A stretch of 64,000 nucleotides of DNA from Thermoplasmata archaeon (GCA_015063125.1 SUTB01000001.1:558001-622000); one strand, 5' to 3'; positions 17,593-27,830 are shown, numbered from the stretch's first letter. A program made the numbers and translations. Notes: generated from the letters alone by a model not told the origin.

Positions 17593-18207
17593 ATGGAGTT
17601 CACGACATTGGATGCCATCCCTCCGGACGAGATATACGTCCTCGATACCGAGACCACTGGTCTGTTCGGCGCACCGAAGGATGTCGTAGTCGATGTGGGC
17701 ATCACGAAGGTCTGTCTGAGGCAGGAGACCGTCGAGGACGTCTATTCCTCCGTTCTGGGCTATGATGTGGACGAATGGGACGATTACAAGCGCAATGCAT
17801 GGATCTTCCAGAACACTGATTTGACATTGGACATGGTGGCAGGTGCTCCTCCCGCAATGAACGTTATTGAGGATGTCCGCAGGATCCTCAGGAACAAGGC
17901 AGTCACTTCTTACAATGTGGCATACGACATGAACAAGTTCCTCTATCTGGAGCCCTGGTGTCTCAGGGGGACGTTCAAACCCTGCACGGACATCATGGTG
18001 GCTGCCACGGAGGTCTGCAAGCTCCCCAGCGAGTACTACGAGAGGAAGTACCGCTATCCCAAGCTGGATTACGCCTACGCCAAGATCCTCGACGGAGAGG
18101 ACCCTGCGGGCATCCACGGAGTCCAGGACCACAGGGCGCTTTCCGATGCCCGGATGGCCTCTTACATCATGATAAAGATGTTCAAAGACGGCTCATATCG
18201 TCCTTGA
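17593..18207 (+). CDS. DnaQ-like 3'-5' exonuclease (DEDDh)
   Basis: A 204-residue DEDDh-type exonuclease. ExoI is LDTETTG (about residues 17-23), ExoII has NVAYDMNKF (about 112-120), and ExoIII is HRALSDARM (about 182-190), so all catalytic acids and the histidine are present. It is a stand-alone exonuclease domain for DNA or RNA ends. GCTTATAGG about 27 bases upstream gives a leaderless start at ATG 17593. The 3' end overlaps the convergent P-type ATPase gene by 26 bases. A degenerate paralogue lies at 26.4 kb. Confidence 0.82.
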   Translation: MEFTTLDAIPPDEIYVLDTETTGLFGAPKDVVVDVGITKVCLRQETVEDVYSSVLGYDVDEWDDYKRNAWIFQNTDLTLDMVAGAPPAMNVIEDVRRILRNKAVTSYNVAYDMNKFLYLEPWCLRGTFKPCTDIMVAATEVCKLPSEYYERKYRYPKLDYAYAKILDGEDPAGIHGVQDHRALSDARMASYIMIKMFKDGSYRP

Positions 18208-20809
18208 TCTTCTCGGAGAGGTTCGTCTCATTCACAACGTCTCCCTTGGTGTACTCTTTGTCGAGCCTGTTGAGATACCACTTCTCGAATATCTCCACCG
18301 GTCTGTGCATGATGTTCCTCTTCACACATATCAGGATCAGGAAGAACGCTATTGCCACCGCGACTACGACCAGCATCGCGCAATCGCTGGGGAGACGAGC
18401 CATTCCGATGACCGCTGCGAACCACGGGAAGAAAGCGAACATTATGCATACCAGTCCGAGGACGAAGACCACCAGAAAGATGGGCAGTATCTTCTTGTTG
18501 ACGTTGCCGTCCACCGACAGGAACTTGAAACGGGGACAGACGATGAGCAGCTGAAGGGCACCTACGATGGCAGCAAACTCCACCATGCTGGACCTTGCAA
18601 CTATATCTGCTACGGCGGAGGCCGATGGATATTCGTAATCCATCGATACCAGGAAATAATTGACGAACTGAGAAAGCGATATGCCCAGGCTGTCGGCGTA
18701 CTCCTGAAGATAGCTGAAATCCATAAGATCGGGATTATCGTACATCATATTCCATGTGAGGGCGTAGATGATCACGCCCATGAAACCTATGATGATGGCT
18801 GAGGGTATGGCGAAACGCAAAACGCCTGGCAGGATAAGCTCATCGTTCTTGTCTGGGGTCGCGAAGACGGTCATGAAGAATGCGATGACCGTGACGGCCA
18901 CGAATGCGTAGAACATATTCTGGATGGGGAGCATGGGCATCCTGCCGAACACGAAGAACACCAAGGCGAACATTACAGCAAGGGCGAAGTTCCTTGAGAT
19001 GTAGACCTTGAGGATGTCCCTGATTCCAGAGATCGTCCTCCTTCCCTCGACCAGAGCCTTCGGTAGTGCTGAGAAGTTGTCATCCACCAGGATCATGTCG
19101 GCGACTCCCCTGGCGGCACCGGAACCGGATTCCAAAGCTATACCGACCTGGGCGGATTTGATGGGTTTGACGTCATTGACCCCGTCGCCTATCATCGCGA
19201 CGTACTTGCTGTTGCGCTTGAGAACCTCGATGACCTTCTCCTTGTTCTCAGGTTTCATCCTTCCGAAGATGTTGGTCCTGAGGACGACCTCGTCCAATTC
19301 GGAATCCGGAAGGGCCTCAAGCTCGGGACCAGAGATTATGTTCCTCTCTCCGGGGATGTCCGCGATCTTGAACAGTGCATCGACCGTTACCGGATCGTCA
19401 CCCGAGATGACCTTGATGTCCATGCCGTTCTGAAGGAACACATCGATAGTCTCCCTGCAATCGGGCCTGACCTCATCCCTTATCGTGATGACGGATACGG
19501 GAGTGAGAGGGTTGATGACGTAATCATCGCCCTTGTTGAGCGGAAGGTCCTCGGATCTGCAGAGCACCAGTGTCCTGAACCCCTTGGAGGATTCTTCCTG
19601 AATGATAGAATCGATCTCGTCTGCGTCGGAACAGTGCGGGCGCAGGACATTCCATGCTCCAGAGTACAAAGTGTAAATCTTGCCCTCGTCCCTGACCTTG
19701 ACCGCGCTGTATTTTCTAGCCGAAGAGAACTGTATCTCCTCGATTAGTTCTGTCTCGGTCTCTCCGAACTTATCAATGAGGGTCCTGATCGTTCTGTTCT
19801 TGCTGCCAGTGGCATTGGAGAATAGGCGGACCATGTGCTCCATCTCGGAATCGTCCACGAAGTTGGTGGCTGATTCGTAGAGGAGGTTGTTGGTCGTTAT
19901 GGTCCCGGTCTTGTCCATGCAGACAACTTCCACATGGCTGATTGACTCAACGGAGTTGAATCTCTGAAGGAGCACGCCGGTATCCGCCATCCTGATCGCG
20001 GCTATCATGTAGGTGAGGGTGATCAGGAGGAACAAAGCGATGGGCACGATGTCCAGACAAAGGACAAGGATCTCAAGGATGCTCTCGAAATCCTCTATAT
20101 CGAAGATGTTCAGTCCGTGGATCACCTCGAATATGATTGAAAGGAATAGCAGGAAGAAGGCTACGACCATCAGCACGGTGGTTATAGTGCCCGTCTCCAT
20201 CTGGAGGGGGGTCTTCTTGGATGTGAACTTCTTGGCGCTGTTCAGCATCTGGGATGCGTATGATTCGTTTCCGAATGCCGTTACGACATACTTCGCCTCT
20301 CCAGTGACGCAGACAGATCCCGAATAGATCGTGTCCCCCACGTTTTTCTTCACGGTGCTGGACTCTCCCGTGAGCAAGGATTCGTCCATCTCCATGGACC
20401 TGCAGTATATCAGTTCGCCGTCAACCAGTGCCTGCTCCCCTGCGGCGATCTTGATCAGATCGTCCTTCACGATGTCCTTCTGGTCGATGACGACCTCGCC
20501 GCCGTTGCGGATGACTGTAACCTTGGGACGTGTCAGGAGGGATATCTTGTCCAGACGGCGTTTGGCACGGATCTCCTGTATGGTGGAGATTATGATGTTG
20601 ACCGTGATGATTCCGGTGGCGGATATGGCGCTGGTGTAGTTCTCTAGGACTATTAGCGCCGCTCCTACGATGAAAAGTATGATGTTGAAGGGCGTGAAGG
20701 TATTCTTGATTATGATATCAGTATAAGACCTGCTGGTCTTGATCTCGGCGTTGTTAACCTCGCCTCTCTGTATCCTCTCATTAACTTCTTTCGAAGTCAG
20801 CCCTTCCAT
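18182..20809 (-). CDS. P-type cation-transporting ATPase
   Basis: An 875-residue P-type ATPase with a full set of cytosolic motifs: TGES in the actuator domain (about 147-150), the phosphorylation site DKTGTIT (about 300-306), and MIGDGVNDVKP in the hinge (about 537-547). About ten membrane helices are visible. The fourth helix, which sets ion choice, reads DIVPIALFLLITL and lacks both the PEGLP of Ca/Na/H pumps and the CPC of heavy-metal pumps, so the transported ion is not clear. It resembles the CtpE-like group in having VP at that place. No N-terminal metal-binding domain. Converges on the DnaQ gene. Confidence 0.85.
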   Translation of the reverse strand: MEGLTSKEVNERIQRGEVNNAEIKTSRSYTDIIIKNTFTPFNIILFIVGAALIVLENYTSAISATGIITVNIIISTIQEIRAKRRLDKISLLTRPKVTVIRNGGEVVIDQKDIVKDDLIKIAAGEQALVDGELIYCRSMEMDESLLTGESSTVKKNVGDTIYSGSVCVTGEAKYVVTAFGNESYASQMLNSAKKFTSKKTPLQMETGTITTVLMVVAFFLLFLSIIFEVIHGLNIFDIEDFESILEILVLCLDIVPIALFLLITLTYMIAAIRMADTGVLLQRFNSVESISHVEVVCMDKTGTITTNNLLYESATNFVDDSEMEHMVRLFSNATGSKNRTIRTLIDKFGETETELIEEIQFSSARKYSAVKVRDEGKIYTLYSGAWNVLRPHCSDADEIDSIIQEESSKGFRTLVLCRSEDLPLNKGDDYVINPLTPVSVITIRDEVRPDCRETIDVFLQNGMDIKVISGDDPVTVDALFKIADIPGERNIISGPELEALPDSELDEVVLRTNIFGRMKPENKEKVIEVLKRNSKYVAMIGDGVNDVKPIKSAQVGIALESGSGAARGVADMILVDDNFSALPKALVEGRRTISGIRDILKVYISRNFALAVMFALVFFVFGRMPMLPIQNMFYAFVAVTVIAFFMTVFATPDKNDELILPGVLRFAIPSAIIIGFMGVIIYALTWNMMYDNPDLMDFSYLQEYADSLGISLSQFVNYFLVSMDYEYPSASAVADIVARSSMVEFAAIVGALQLLIVCPRFKFLSVDGNVNKKILPIFLVVFVLGLVCIMFAFFPWFAAVIGMARLPSDCAMLVVVAVAIAFFLILICVKRNIMHRPVEIFEKWYLNRLDKEYTKGDVVNETNLSEKIKDDMSRL

Positions 20810-20827
20810 GCCCTGAGGATTGCTCTA

Positions 20828-23713
20828 TCATTTATTAAGTTCACTAAAACAATCCAGTACACGTTTTTTAACCAATGACATATTCAAAGGCTCGATTCTC
20901 TTGAAAATTCCTCTGGAGACGTAGTCGATGTAACAGTCCACAGGTTTGTTGTAGAATCCCTGGACGGCATGAGCGTATATGGAGAGCTGCATGATGTACT
21001 CTGACTCGAACCTGTCCGATACATCGGTCTTGTAGTCATGCACCTCTATACGGTCTGGATAGAGGACCAGCAGGTCGATGACGCCTCTAAGTGTGACATT
21101 GAGGTCATCGATGGGGAGGCCGCACTCGATCTCCGTGTACCTGATGTCGGCATCGGAGACGCTGGTTAGCACCTTGCGTATCTGTTCGACCTCTGGATAG
21201 CTCTCGTCAACGGGCTTACCCTCCGCCATCAGCTCTGCTATCTTGTGGACCTCGGTTCCGTACTCCATGCCCTTGCCTCCGACCTCGTCGGACCCCATAG
21301 TGTTGGATGTCCCGTCCCCGTCATTGAAGTTCAGGATCTCGTGCACACCTATTTTTTGGCGTCTGGAGGGGTAGCCGGGCACGTCCGGTCTGTCGATGAG
21401 CTGCTCTCTTAGAACATCCGGATCGTATTCCACATCGGGGATGACGGAGAATCCGTCTTCCATGAGCCCTTCTATGAACTTGGAGGGTTTGGGTCCGCAG
21501 ATCACGGTCTCGTACTGCTTCGCCCTGGAGAGCGCCACGAACATCAGCCTCCTCTCCTCGCTGTAGTCCATCGAGAGCACGGATTTGGCCAGCCTGGTCC
21601 TCCAGTTTATACAGATCTTCGAGTAGTCGCCGAAACGGCCTATCTCCTTACCGCAGCGGACCCCTAGGGTGTCGTCGAAGAAGAACGTTCCCGAACCCCT
21701 GTTGGTGCTGGGCATCACGCCTGAATCTATGAATGGGGTGATGACAACTGGGAACTCCAGACCCTTGGACTTGTGCATGGTCATGATGGTGACAGCTTTG
21801 GTGTCGATGAGGTTCTCAACCGGATATGTGGATCCGTTCTCGATATCGTCCTCGATGATCCTTATGACGTCCGAGATCGTGAGCAGGCTTCCCCTGTGCA
21901 CGGAGGACATCGTCGATATGATCGCCTGCGTGACATCGTTGTCCAGGCTGTAGAACTGGAACAGGCTGGTGAGCAGATCGGTGATGCGGCGGCGTTTCTT
22001 ATAGAGCTCATCCCTCTGTCCGACTAGGATCTTGGGGATCAGATCGGGGTTCTTCACGGCTGACCTGATCTGCACAGGTGTGTAGTCCATATCGGCCATT
22101 ATGGGGACGAAAGCCCATGGATCGCGCTCGTTGTTTACATATCTCAGCCATGCGAGGGCCAGCTTCCCTTCGCGCGTGGACATTATCTGCACATCCCCCT
22201 GGAGATAGGCGGGGATCCCCTCCGCCTCGCAGGCGTCCCTAATCATCCTGCAGTGCTCGGTCTTGCGGCAGATGACCGCTATGTCACCGAAGCCCACGTT
22301 CCTGGAGGTCTCACCGTCCCTGACGGCGTATTTCCTGGAGAAAACGTATTCCTTGATGGCACGGACTGTGTCCGTGACCTCATCATCCTTCGATTCGGAC
22401 TGGACAAAACGGATGCCCTTGCAGTCACCGATGTCCTCCCTTCCTGCCTGGATGAGGACGACGTCCTCCTTCAGCTGTTCCTAGCTGATGACATCATCGT
22501 TCGAACCCGGGAGGCAGATGCACTCGAATGCGGTATCTATGATCTCCTGGGAAGAACGGTAGTTGACGTCCAGAGGGAGCTTAACAGCCTCGGGGATGGA
22601 GAAACCGACCCTCTTATCGCCTATGTTCAGGAATCTCCTGTACTCTACCGTCTTTTCCTCGAATCTGGTGATGTTCTCTATGGAGACGTACCTGAAGCCG
22701 TAGATCCCCTGCTTCCAATCCCCGACAACGCAGAGGTTGGGCTCCTTCAGGATCATCAGGGAGATCATCAACTGGTTGGCGTTGGTGTCCTGGAATTCAT
22801 CCACCATCAGGTAGCGGAAGGAGTTCCTTTCCCTGACGTTCCTCTGTCTGTACAGCACAGTGAACGCGAGGATGGCCACCAGATGGAAGGTCAGGCGGTT
22901 GTCGGTGATCGATTGCTTGATGTAATCATAATAGACGTCGTGGACGAACCTGTAAAGCTCTGTCCTGTTCTCACTTGCGGATTCCTCAAGGAACGATCCG
23001 TCGATGTTGCCGTCGTCGTTCCTCCCGGGGACATTGTATCCCTGGTCGTCATCGATCTTGGACAACGCGTTGACGTTGAGACATTTGCCCCTGGCGGTCA
23101 CGGAGTTGTTGGCCCTCAGGAGTTCGAGTATCTGTTCCGTATCCCCATCCAGGATGCGGTCGGAGTGGTTGCCGAACCATCCTTTGCTCAGTGGGATGAG
23201 ACCGCGAGACATCAGGTTCTCGATGAGGTCCATCAGGGATTCCGGGTTCTCGCTGGCTATGACGGCAATATCACCGTAGTCGGAACCCTTGCTGCTAAGG
23301 AAACCGTCGAAGAAACGATGGAAGTAGTCCCTGTTCAGGGAGTCGTTCTCCTGCATGTATGCCGATCTGGTAAGCTTCTCCTTGAAACCGAAGAATTCGC
23401 TGATCTCGTCAGGGGAATCCATAACTATCGACAGACAGAATGCGTCAAAGGTCTTGGTCATGACAAGCTTGGAATCCCTCTCCATACCCTTCTCGGTCAT
23501 ACGCCTCTTTATGCGTTCTTCCATCTCCGCCGCGGCATTGTTCGTGAAGGTTAGCAGGAGGACATCCTTCGGGGATATGTCCTGCCTGGAGATCATGCTG
23601 ATGTAGCGCTCCACTATGGTATGCGTTTTCCCGGTACCGGGACCGGCATCGACGACAATCATTCCCTCGTGGGTGTCCGCGATCCTCTGTTGGGAGGGGT
23701 TCAGCTCACTCAT
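20828..23713 (-). CDS. addA: AddA-like UvrD-family helicase-nuclease with in-frame TAG (probable pyrrolysine), 961 aa
   Basis: A UvrD/AddA protein interrupted by TAG at 22483-22481 (codon 411). Before it lie Walker A (GPGTGKT), motif II VDEFQDTN, motif III GDWKQGIYGF and motif IV NYRSS. After it, in the same frame, lie MHKSKGLEFPVV (motif V), ERRLMFVALSRAK (motif VI) and a C-terminal PD-(D/E)xK nuclease with GVIDLLVL and VHDYKTD. Neither half could be a helicase alone. The 61 codons between the TAG and the next usable start are open and protein-like. ATG 23713 overlaps the stop of the AddB-like gene (ATGAGTGA). AddAB resects double-strand breaks and degrades phage DNA. Confidence 0.82.
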
Positions 23714-26333
23714 CGGTCTCACCTCCGACATCAATGACCTCCTTGGTGCACACCGAGAAATACTGGCAATCCTTGCATTTTTGTCTGGGTTGGGACGGAA
23801 ATTCTACCTTGCTCTGCTCGATCATCAGCGAATGCATATCTGAGATTCTCTGCATCCTGGAATCCAGCTCGGACTGCGGCATCTCGATGATGGAGCCGTA
23901 GCTGAGGATACCTCCCTTGGTCAGCGAGGCTATCTTCCTCAGACCGGGTTCGATGGTAGATGATTTTATGCCCAGACGATTGTTGATGGCTGCAACCAAA
24001 ACCGTATCCTGGTCCCAATAGGCAGGATCTTCCCCGCCCAACTCTTGGATGACGGACATGAGGCTGTCAACATCGTTCCTGAGTTCCTTGCTGAGATAAC
24101 CGGCGAGGAATGCCCTAAACGGCCTGCTGCTTACGACGATCTCCTTCAGGGTCTTGTCATGTACGATGACGGATCTTACGTTGGATGTGATCGGGGTCTC
24201 GCCTGTGGCGGCGGTCGTGTCGTTATCCATGGCGTAGAACAGGTCGAACCTTCCCTTGTTCCCGACCTCCTGCTGAATCAACGAGAGGTATATCGGTGCT
24301 TGGAACTCGGGGTATCTGGCCTTGGAATCGAATGTCATGGCCTTGGCGATATCCGCAGGTGTACTGGCCTTTCCGGTCTTGTAATCGGTAATGGATCCGC
24401 CCCAGACGAGGTCCAGCTGGCCGTGGACGGGGAACTTATCAGACCTGATGTCCCTCTCGCATACAGAGCTGGTCCATTCCTTCCCCAGAGCCTCCATGAA
24501 CCTGTTGGGGTTCTTCTTGTCGGAGATCTTCACGTCAAGGGGTGCATCCTTAACGTCCAGGTGATCTATGTATTCGATGATAGCCGACATGGCCTGCTTG
24601 ATCTTCGCCACATCGAGGTCCTTCATCATCGGGGATGAGAGGCCAGAGTACCTGTCGGATATCAGCGACACGAAGTGGTCGATACCGAGTTCCCTGACAT
24701 CTTCGGGATAGCATACATAGAACTCAGCGAAGGAGTGTATCAGGGTACCGAACTCGGTGCTCTTCTCATCCGGTGTGGTGAGGAATAAACCGTAGAGGTA
24801 CTTCCTCGGACATGAGTAGTAGTTGTTGAATGATGATTTGGAGAAGTAAGATGAGAAACCGTCGTCTGCAGGCCCCTGTTTGGTCGGATCCGCGGGTATG
24901 AGTTCGTCCACGGGCCTATGCCATCTGCCCTTGACCAGTTCCCTGCACATCATAGAGAAGGATTCCATCGGTTTCCTGTAGATCAGGTCGAACAGCATGC
25001 AAGGCCTCGCCGGTTTGCCGCCTTTCGTGGAGTTGACCAGATAGTACCTCACATTGCCCTGCTGGAGCAATGCGTTCAGCCTGTCGACGTTCTTATCGGT
25101 CTCGTCCTCGACATCTATGTAAGGTTTGCCGACAACGGAGATGTTCCATTCCTGCTCCATGCCGAGGTATATAACCACAGGCCTATCGATGTAGACGGAG
25201 TTCTTGCAGTCGACCAGGAGCACACCCCTCTTCTCGTTCTCGGGGATCTCCTCGTTGTGGTGAAGCTCCTTCACGTTGTCCACTGCGTATTTCACCTCGT
25301 TCAGATTGACCGATGTGATTCTCGTATCCGCCACCTTCAGGTCCTCGATAAGTATGCCGACCTGTATCCTGGCCCTCTTGTCGCAGACAATGTCGCATAC
25401 ATCCCTGTAGGTCATCGAGCGGATGGCCTTCATAACATTCCACAGCTCAGACGCCCGTTCCGTCATGTCTGATTCGTTCTGCTTGCAGAGGAGGAACTCC
25501 TCCCTGCCCTTCCTGAAGAATCCATTGTAGTTGGAGAACAGCTCTTTGACGTGCTTGACACGAATAGTATCGAATTCCATGGCCAGGGTTATGAACTGAA
25601 GGTAGTCCCTAATCTGTGAGAGGTCCCTGACGTTGAGGGCGTTTATGAATCCGATATTCACTCTGTAAAGGGATGCCCTGACCGCATCCGCGATGGGCCC
25701 GCCGGTATTCAGGATGATGGCGTAATCGGTGCTCTTCTTCGGATCTATCAGATCCACGGCGTTCTCCGCAAGCTGGCGGTCGTTTCCGATCTCGTAGATC
25801 CTGTTGATGGTGTAATCATCATCCTTGGAAATGGATATGGATTCGTGATTGATGGGGATGAAATGCTTGTCCAGGTCGTTGAACAGCTCCTCGGCTATGA
25901 CGGCCACCCTGTTGCCCCTGTAGAATTCATCGTCATCGGGGACGAAGGCTCCCATCACGCGCTCCAGCGTGGGGATGGCCTCGTACGAGTCGTATACGGC
26001 CCTTGATGCGGCGGTATGGAGATGTTTTGTGACCTCCTTGGTGTATTGCCTAATCTCTTTGATATTCTCGATCTCGCTGTGGACGTACTTCATACTGAGG
26101 CCGGTCTCGGCCGATACAGTGGAGATGACCTTTAGTTCGGAGTAAAGGGGTACGCCCATCACCCTGGACGCGACATGGCCGGCTATCTGCCTGGGCGTCA
26201 TGGCGAAATGTCCTACGATGGGCCTGTCGATCCTGCCGTTGAGGGCAGTGGCCAGGGCGGCATCCGTGGTGATGACCAGATCGAAGTCCCTGACCTCCTC
26301 GTAGAGTTCGTCTATGCTCTTGGTGCATCTCAT
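23706..26333 (-). CDS. addB: AddB-like nuclease with C-terminal Fe-S cluster motif
   Basis: An 875-residue partner of the adjacent AddA-like protein. The C-terminal third is a PD-(D/E)xK nuclease: GTLIHSFAE, the catalytic core GQLDLVWGGSITDYKTGK, then QAPIYLSL. A cysteine upstream (CPRKYLYG) and three at the end (CKDCQYFSVC) give the four-cysteine iron-sulphur site of AddB and Cas4-type nucleases. The N-terminal two thirds resemble an inactivated helicase and have no Walker A. CCTTTATCACGG about 27 bases upstream gives a leaderless ATG at 26333. It is the first gene of the pair. Confidence 0.78.
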   Translation of the reverse strand: MRCTKSIDELYEEVRDFDLVITTDAALATALNGRIDRPIVGHFAMTPRQIAGHVASRVMGVPLYSELKVISTVSAETGLSMKYVHSEIENIKEIRQYTKEVTKHLHTAASRAVYDSYEAIPTLERVMGAFVPDDDEFYRGNRVAVIAEELFNDLDKHFIPINHESISISKDDDYTINRIYEIGNDRQLAENAVDLIDPKKSTDYAIILNTGGPIADAVRASLYRVNIGFINALNVRDLSQIRDYLQFITLAMEFDTIRVKHVKELFSNYNGFFRKGREEFLLCKQNESDMTERASELWNVMKAIRSMTYRDVCDIVCDKRARIQVGILIEDLKVADTRITSVNLNEVKYAVDNVKELHHNEEIPENEKRGVLLVDCKNSVYIDRPVVIYLGMEQEWNISVVGKPYIDVEDETDKNVDRLNALLQQGNVRYYLVNSTKGGKPARPCMLFDLIYRKPMESFSMMCRELVKGRWHRPVDELIPADPTKQGPADDGFSSYFSKSSFNNYYSCPRKYLYGLFLTTPDEKSTEFGTLIHSFAEFYVCYPEDVRELGIDHFVSLISDRYSGLSSPMMKDLDVAKIKQAMSAIIEYIDHLDVKDAPLDVKISDKKNPNRFMEALGKEWTSSVCERDIRSDKFPVHGQLDLVWGGSITDYKTGKASTPADIAKAMTFDSKARYPEFQAPIYLSLIQQEVGNKGRFDLFYAMDNDTTAATGETPITSNVRSVIVHDKTLKEIVVSSRPFRAFLAGYLSKELRNDVDSLMSVIQELGGEDPAYWDQDTVLVAAINNRLGIKSSTIEPGLRKIASLTKGGILSYGSIIEMPQSELDSRMQRISDMHSLMIEQSKVEFPSQPRQKCKDCQYFSVCTKEVIDVGGETDE

Positions 26334-26400
26334 CGTGTTCCTGATTGCTTACACCGTGATAAAGGCATCCGCGTTATGCCTGTAATGCCTGTTATCCGTG

Positions 26401-27399
26401 TTAGTACGATGTTTTCTTGTACTCTTCAGCCGATAATCGGTCATGGACGACGTGTACATAGTGGAGATAGCCGTCACCGGACCCAAGGGGTTCCCCATGG
26501 ACAGGGTGGTCGATGTCGCGGTGTGCAGGATGCACAGGGACGGTCAGGATTTCGACACCGTGTACAACTCCACGGTCTTCGCCGACCCGATGGACATAGG
26601 GAAGGATTCCTTGGACTACATACAGGAAAACTACGGCATGACCGCAGAGATGCTGTACGCATCGCCGGAGGTCGGTATCGTGGCGAAGGAGCTCCTGGAG
26701 AAGCTCAAGGACAGGGAGGCCACGTCCTTCGACGTTAACAGGACCTTCGGTCAGTTCCTGTGCGTGGAACCGTGGGACCTGAACGGGGAGTTGGCCCTGT
26801 TCCCCTCTATATCGTCCAGGCTGCCGCCCCTGCACGCCTCGGACCTGAAGGACGCCTACGATTATGTGACACCCGGGAATCCCATGGGCATAGACGGCAG
26901 TTCTGCCATGGACAGGTGCCTCATGTCCACGTCGATAATAATGGAGCTTCGCAGGACGGGATACTTCCGATCGCATCCGGCGTATACGCACATGGAATCC
27001 GGAAGCGGAATCCAGCACCGAGATGATGAACGTGATGATGTAAAGGATGATGAATCCCACTCCTATCGGCGTCTTCAGTATCCAGACCAGTAGGTCCGCA
27101 GGGGCCCAGAGTATGAGGTTCCCCAGGATGAAGAAGAATAGGCCCACGAGGAGGAACTTGTATCCCCTGGATTGCCTGTAGTCCGTGTAGATGTGCCCCA
27201 GGCCGAGAATGCCGAAGAATCCGGGTATTATCGACAGGATGCGGCGGACGCGGTCGTCCTTGCCGTTGGGATCGGTCCTCTTCCCTTCCTGTCCGCTCTC
27301 CTTCCTGACAGGCTCCGCTGGGATCCTGGCATAGCATTTGGGGCAAGTGAGGCAGTTGCTCGGAACGGCCTCTCCGCAATTGGGGCAGTAACGGGTCAT
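26401..27399 (-). CDS. Zinc-ribbon membrane protein; 3' end undefined
   Basis: Starts at ATG 27399, overlapping the thioesterase stop (ATGA). The first 137 residues (to about 26990) are protein-like: a zinc ribbon (CPNCGEAVPSNCLTCPKC), a charged linker, then two or three helices (IIPGFFGILGLGHIY, then LLVGLFFFILGNLILW and VGFIILYIITFIISVLD), similar to the protein at 7.1 kb, which ends shortly after the last helix. Here no stop follows, and the frame stays open to 26401 through the antisense of the DnaQ paralogue. The last 195 codons are therefore doubtful. A lost stop, an indel or an assembly error would explain it. Confidence 0.5.
   Translation of the reverse strand: MTRYCPNCGEAVPSNCLTCPKCYARIPAEPVRKESGQEGKRTDPNGKDDRVRRILSIIPGFFGILGLGHIYTDYRQSRGYKFLLVGLFFFILGNLILWAPADLLVWILKTPIGVGFIILYIITFIISVLDSASGFHVRIRRMRSEVSRPAKLHYYRRGHEAPVHGRTAVYAHGIPGCHIIVGVLQVRGVQGRQPGRYRGEQGQLPVQVPRFHAQELTEGPVNVEGRGLPVLELLQELLRHDTDLRRCVQHLCGHAVVFLYVVQGILPYVHRVGEDRGVVHGVEILTVPVHPAHRDIDHPVHGEPLGSGDGYLHYVHVVHDRLSAEEYKKTSY
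26443..27093 (+). CDS. Degenerate DnaQ-fold paralogue, catalytic residues lost
   Basis: Co-linear with the DnaQ-like protein at 17.6 kb over about 175 residues (opening VYIVEIAVTGPKG against IYVLDTETTGLFG; both contain the phrase FLxxEPWxLxG; both end with a helix and GYFR or GSYRP). The ExoI acids DxE are replaced (VEIAV), ExoII is altered (SFDVNRTFG), and the ExoIII histidine is gone (GSSAMDRC). It should not cut DNA and may be structural or regulatory. Past about residue 177 the frame runs antisense into the convergent zinc-ribbon gene and looks artificial, so the true end is unclear. Confidence 0.55.
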   Translation: MDDVYIVEIAVTGPKGFPMDRVVDVAVCRMHRDGQDFDTVYNSTVFADPMDIGKDSLDYIQENYGMTAEMLYASPEVGIVAKELLEKLKDREATSFDVNRTFGQFLCVEPWDLNGELALFPSISSRLPPLHASDLKDAYDYVTPGNPMGIDGSSAMDRCLMSTSIIMELRRTGYFRSHPAYTHMESGSGIQHRDDERDDVKDDESHSYRRLQYPDQ

Positions 27400-27830
27400 T
27401 CTGCCTTCTTGATGATGAAGGCTGTACAAGTAGATGACGCTATGAGCTTCCCCTCTTCCGAATAGACCTTCACGTCGTAGACCGCCAGGGAGCGGGAGAT
27501 GTTGACGGGTTTGGCAACACATCTGAGGTTTCCGTTGGCAGGACGGTAGAACTTGACCTCTGTGCTCTGGCCGGTACCGTCGTGCACCATATTGGAGATG
27601 ATGGCGAACGTGTGGTCCAGGAGGGCGTAGACGGCACCGCCGTGCATCCTGCCCATGCTGTTGATCATGAAATCCCGGACATCCATGGAACAGACGACCT
27701 CTTCCTGGGAGATCGATTCGATCTTGAGTCCCATGTGCTGGGCGAAGGGGGCGTCGAAAACTTCCAGAACGCGGTCGGCATACTGTCTGGTGTCCTCCGA
27801 CATCAGGGGAAGGAGGTCTGATCTGTCCAT
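27396..27830 (-). CDS. PaaI-family hot-dog thioesterase
   Basis: A 144-residue hot-dog fold acyl-CoA thioesterase. The motif HGGAVYALLDHTFA (about residues 63-76) carries the catalytic HGG...D; GQSTEVKFYRPA follows as the core strand. The substrate is unknown. ATG 27830 is chosen because TTCTTTATTG lies about 25 bases upstream, which suggests a leaderless transcript; the open frame extends 16 codons further without support. The zinc-ribbon gene follows with a 4-base overlap. Confidence 0.82.
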   Translation of the reverse strand: MDRSDLLPLMSEDTRQYADRVLEVFDAPFAQHMGLKIESISQEEVVCSMDVRDFMINSMGRMHGGAVYALLDHTFAIISNMVHDGTGQSTEVKFYRPANGNLRCVAKPVNISRSLAVYDVKVYSEEGKLIASSTCTAFIIKKAE

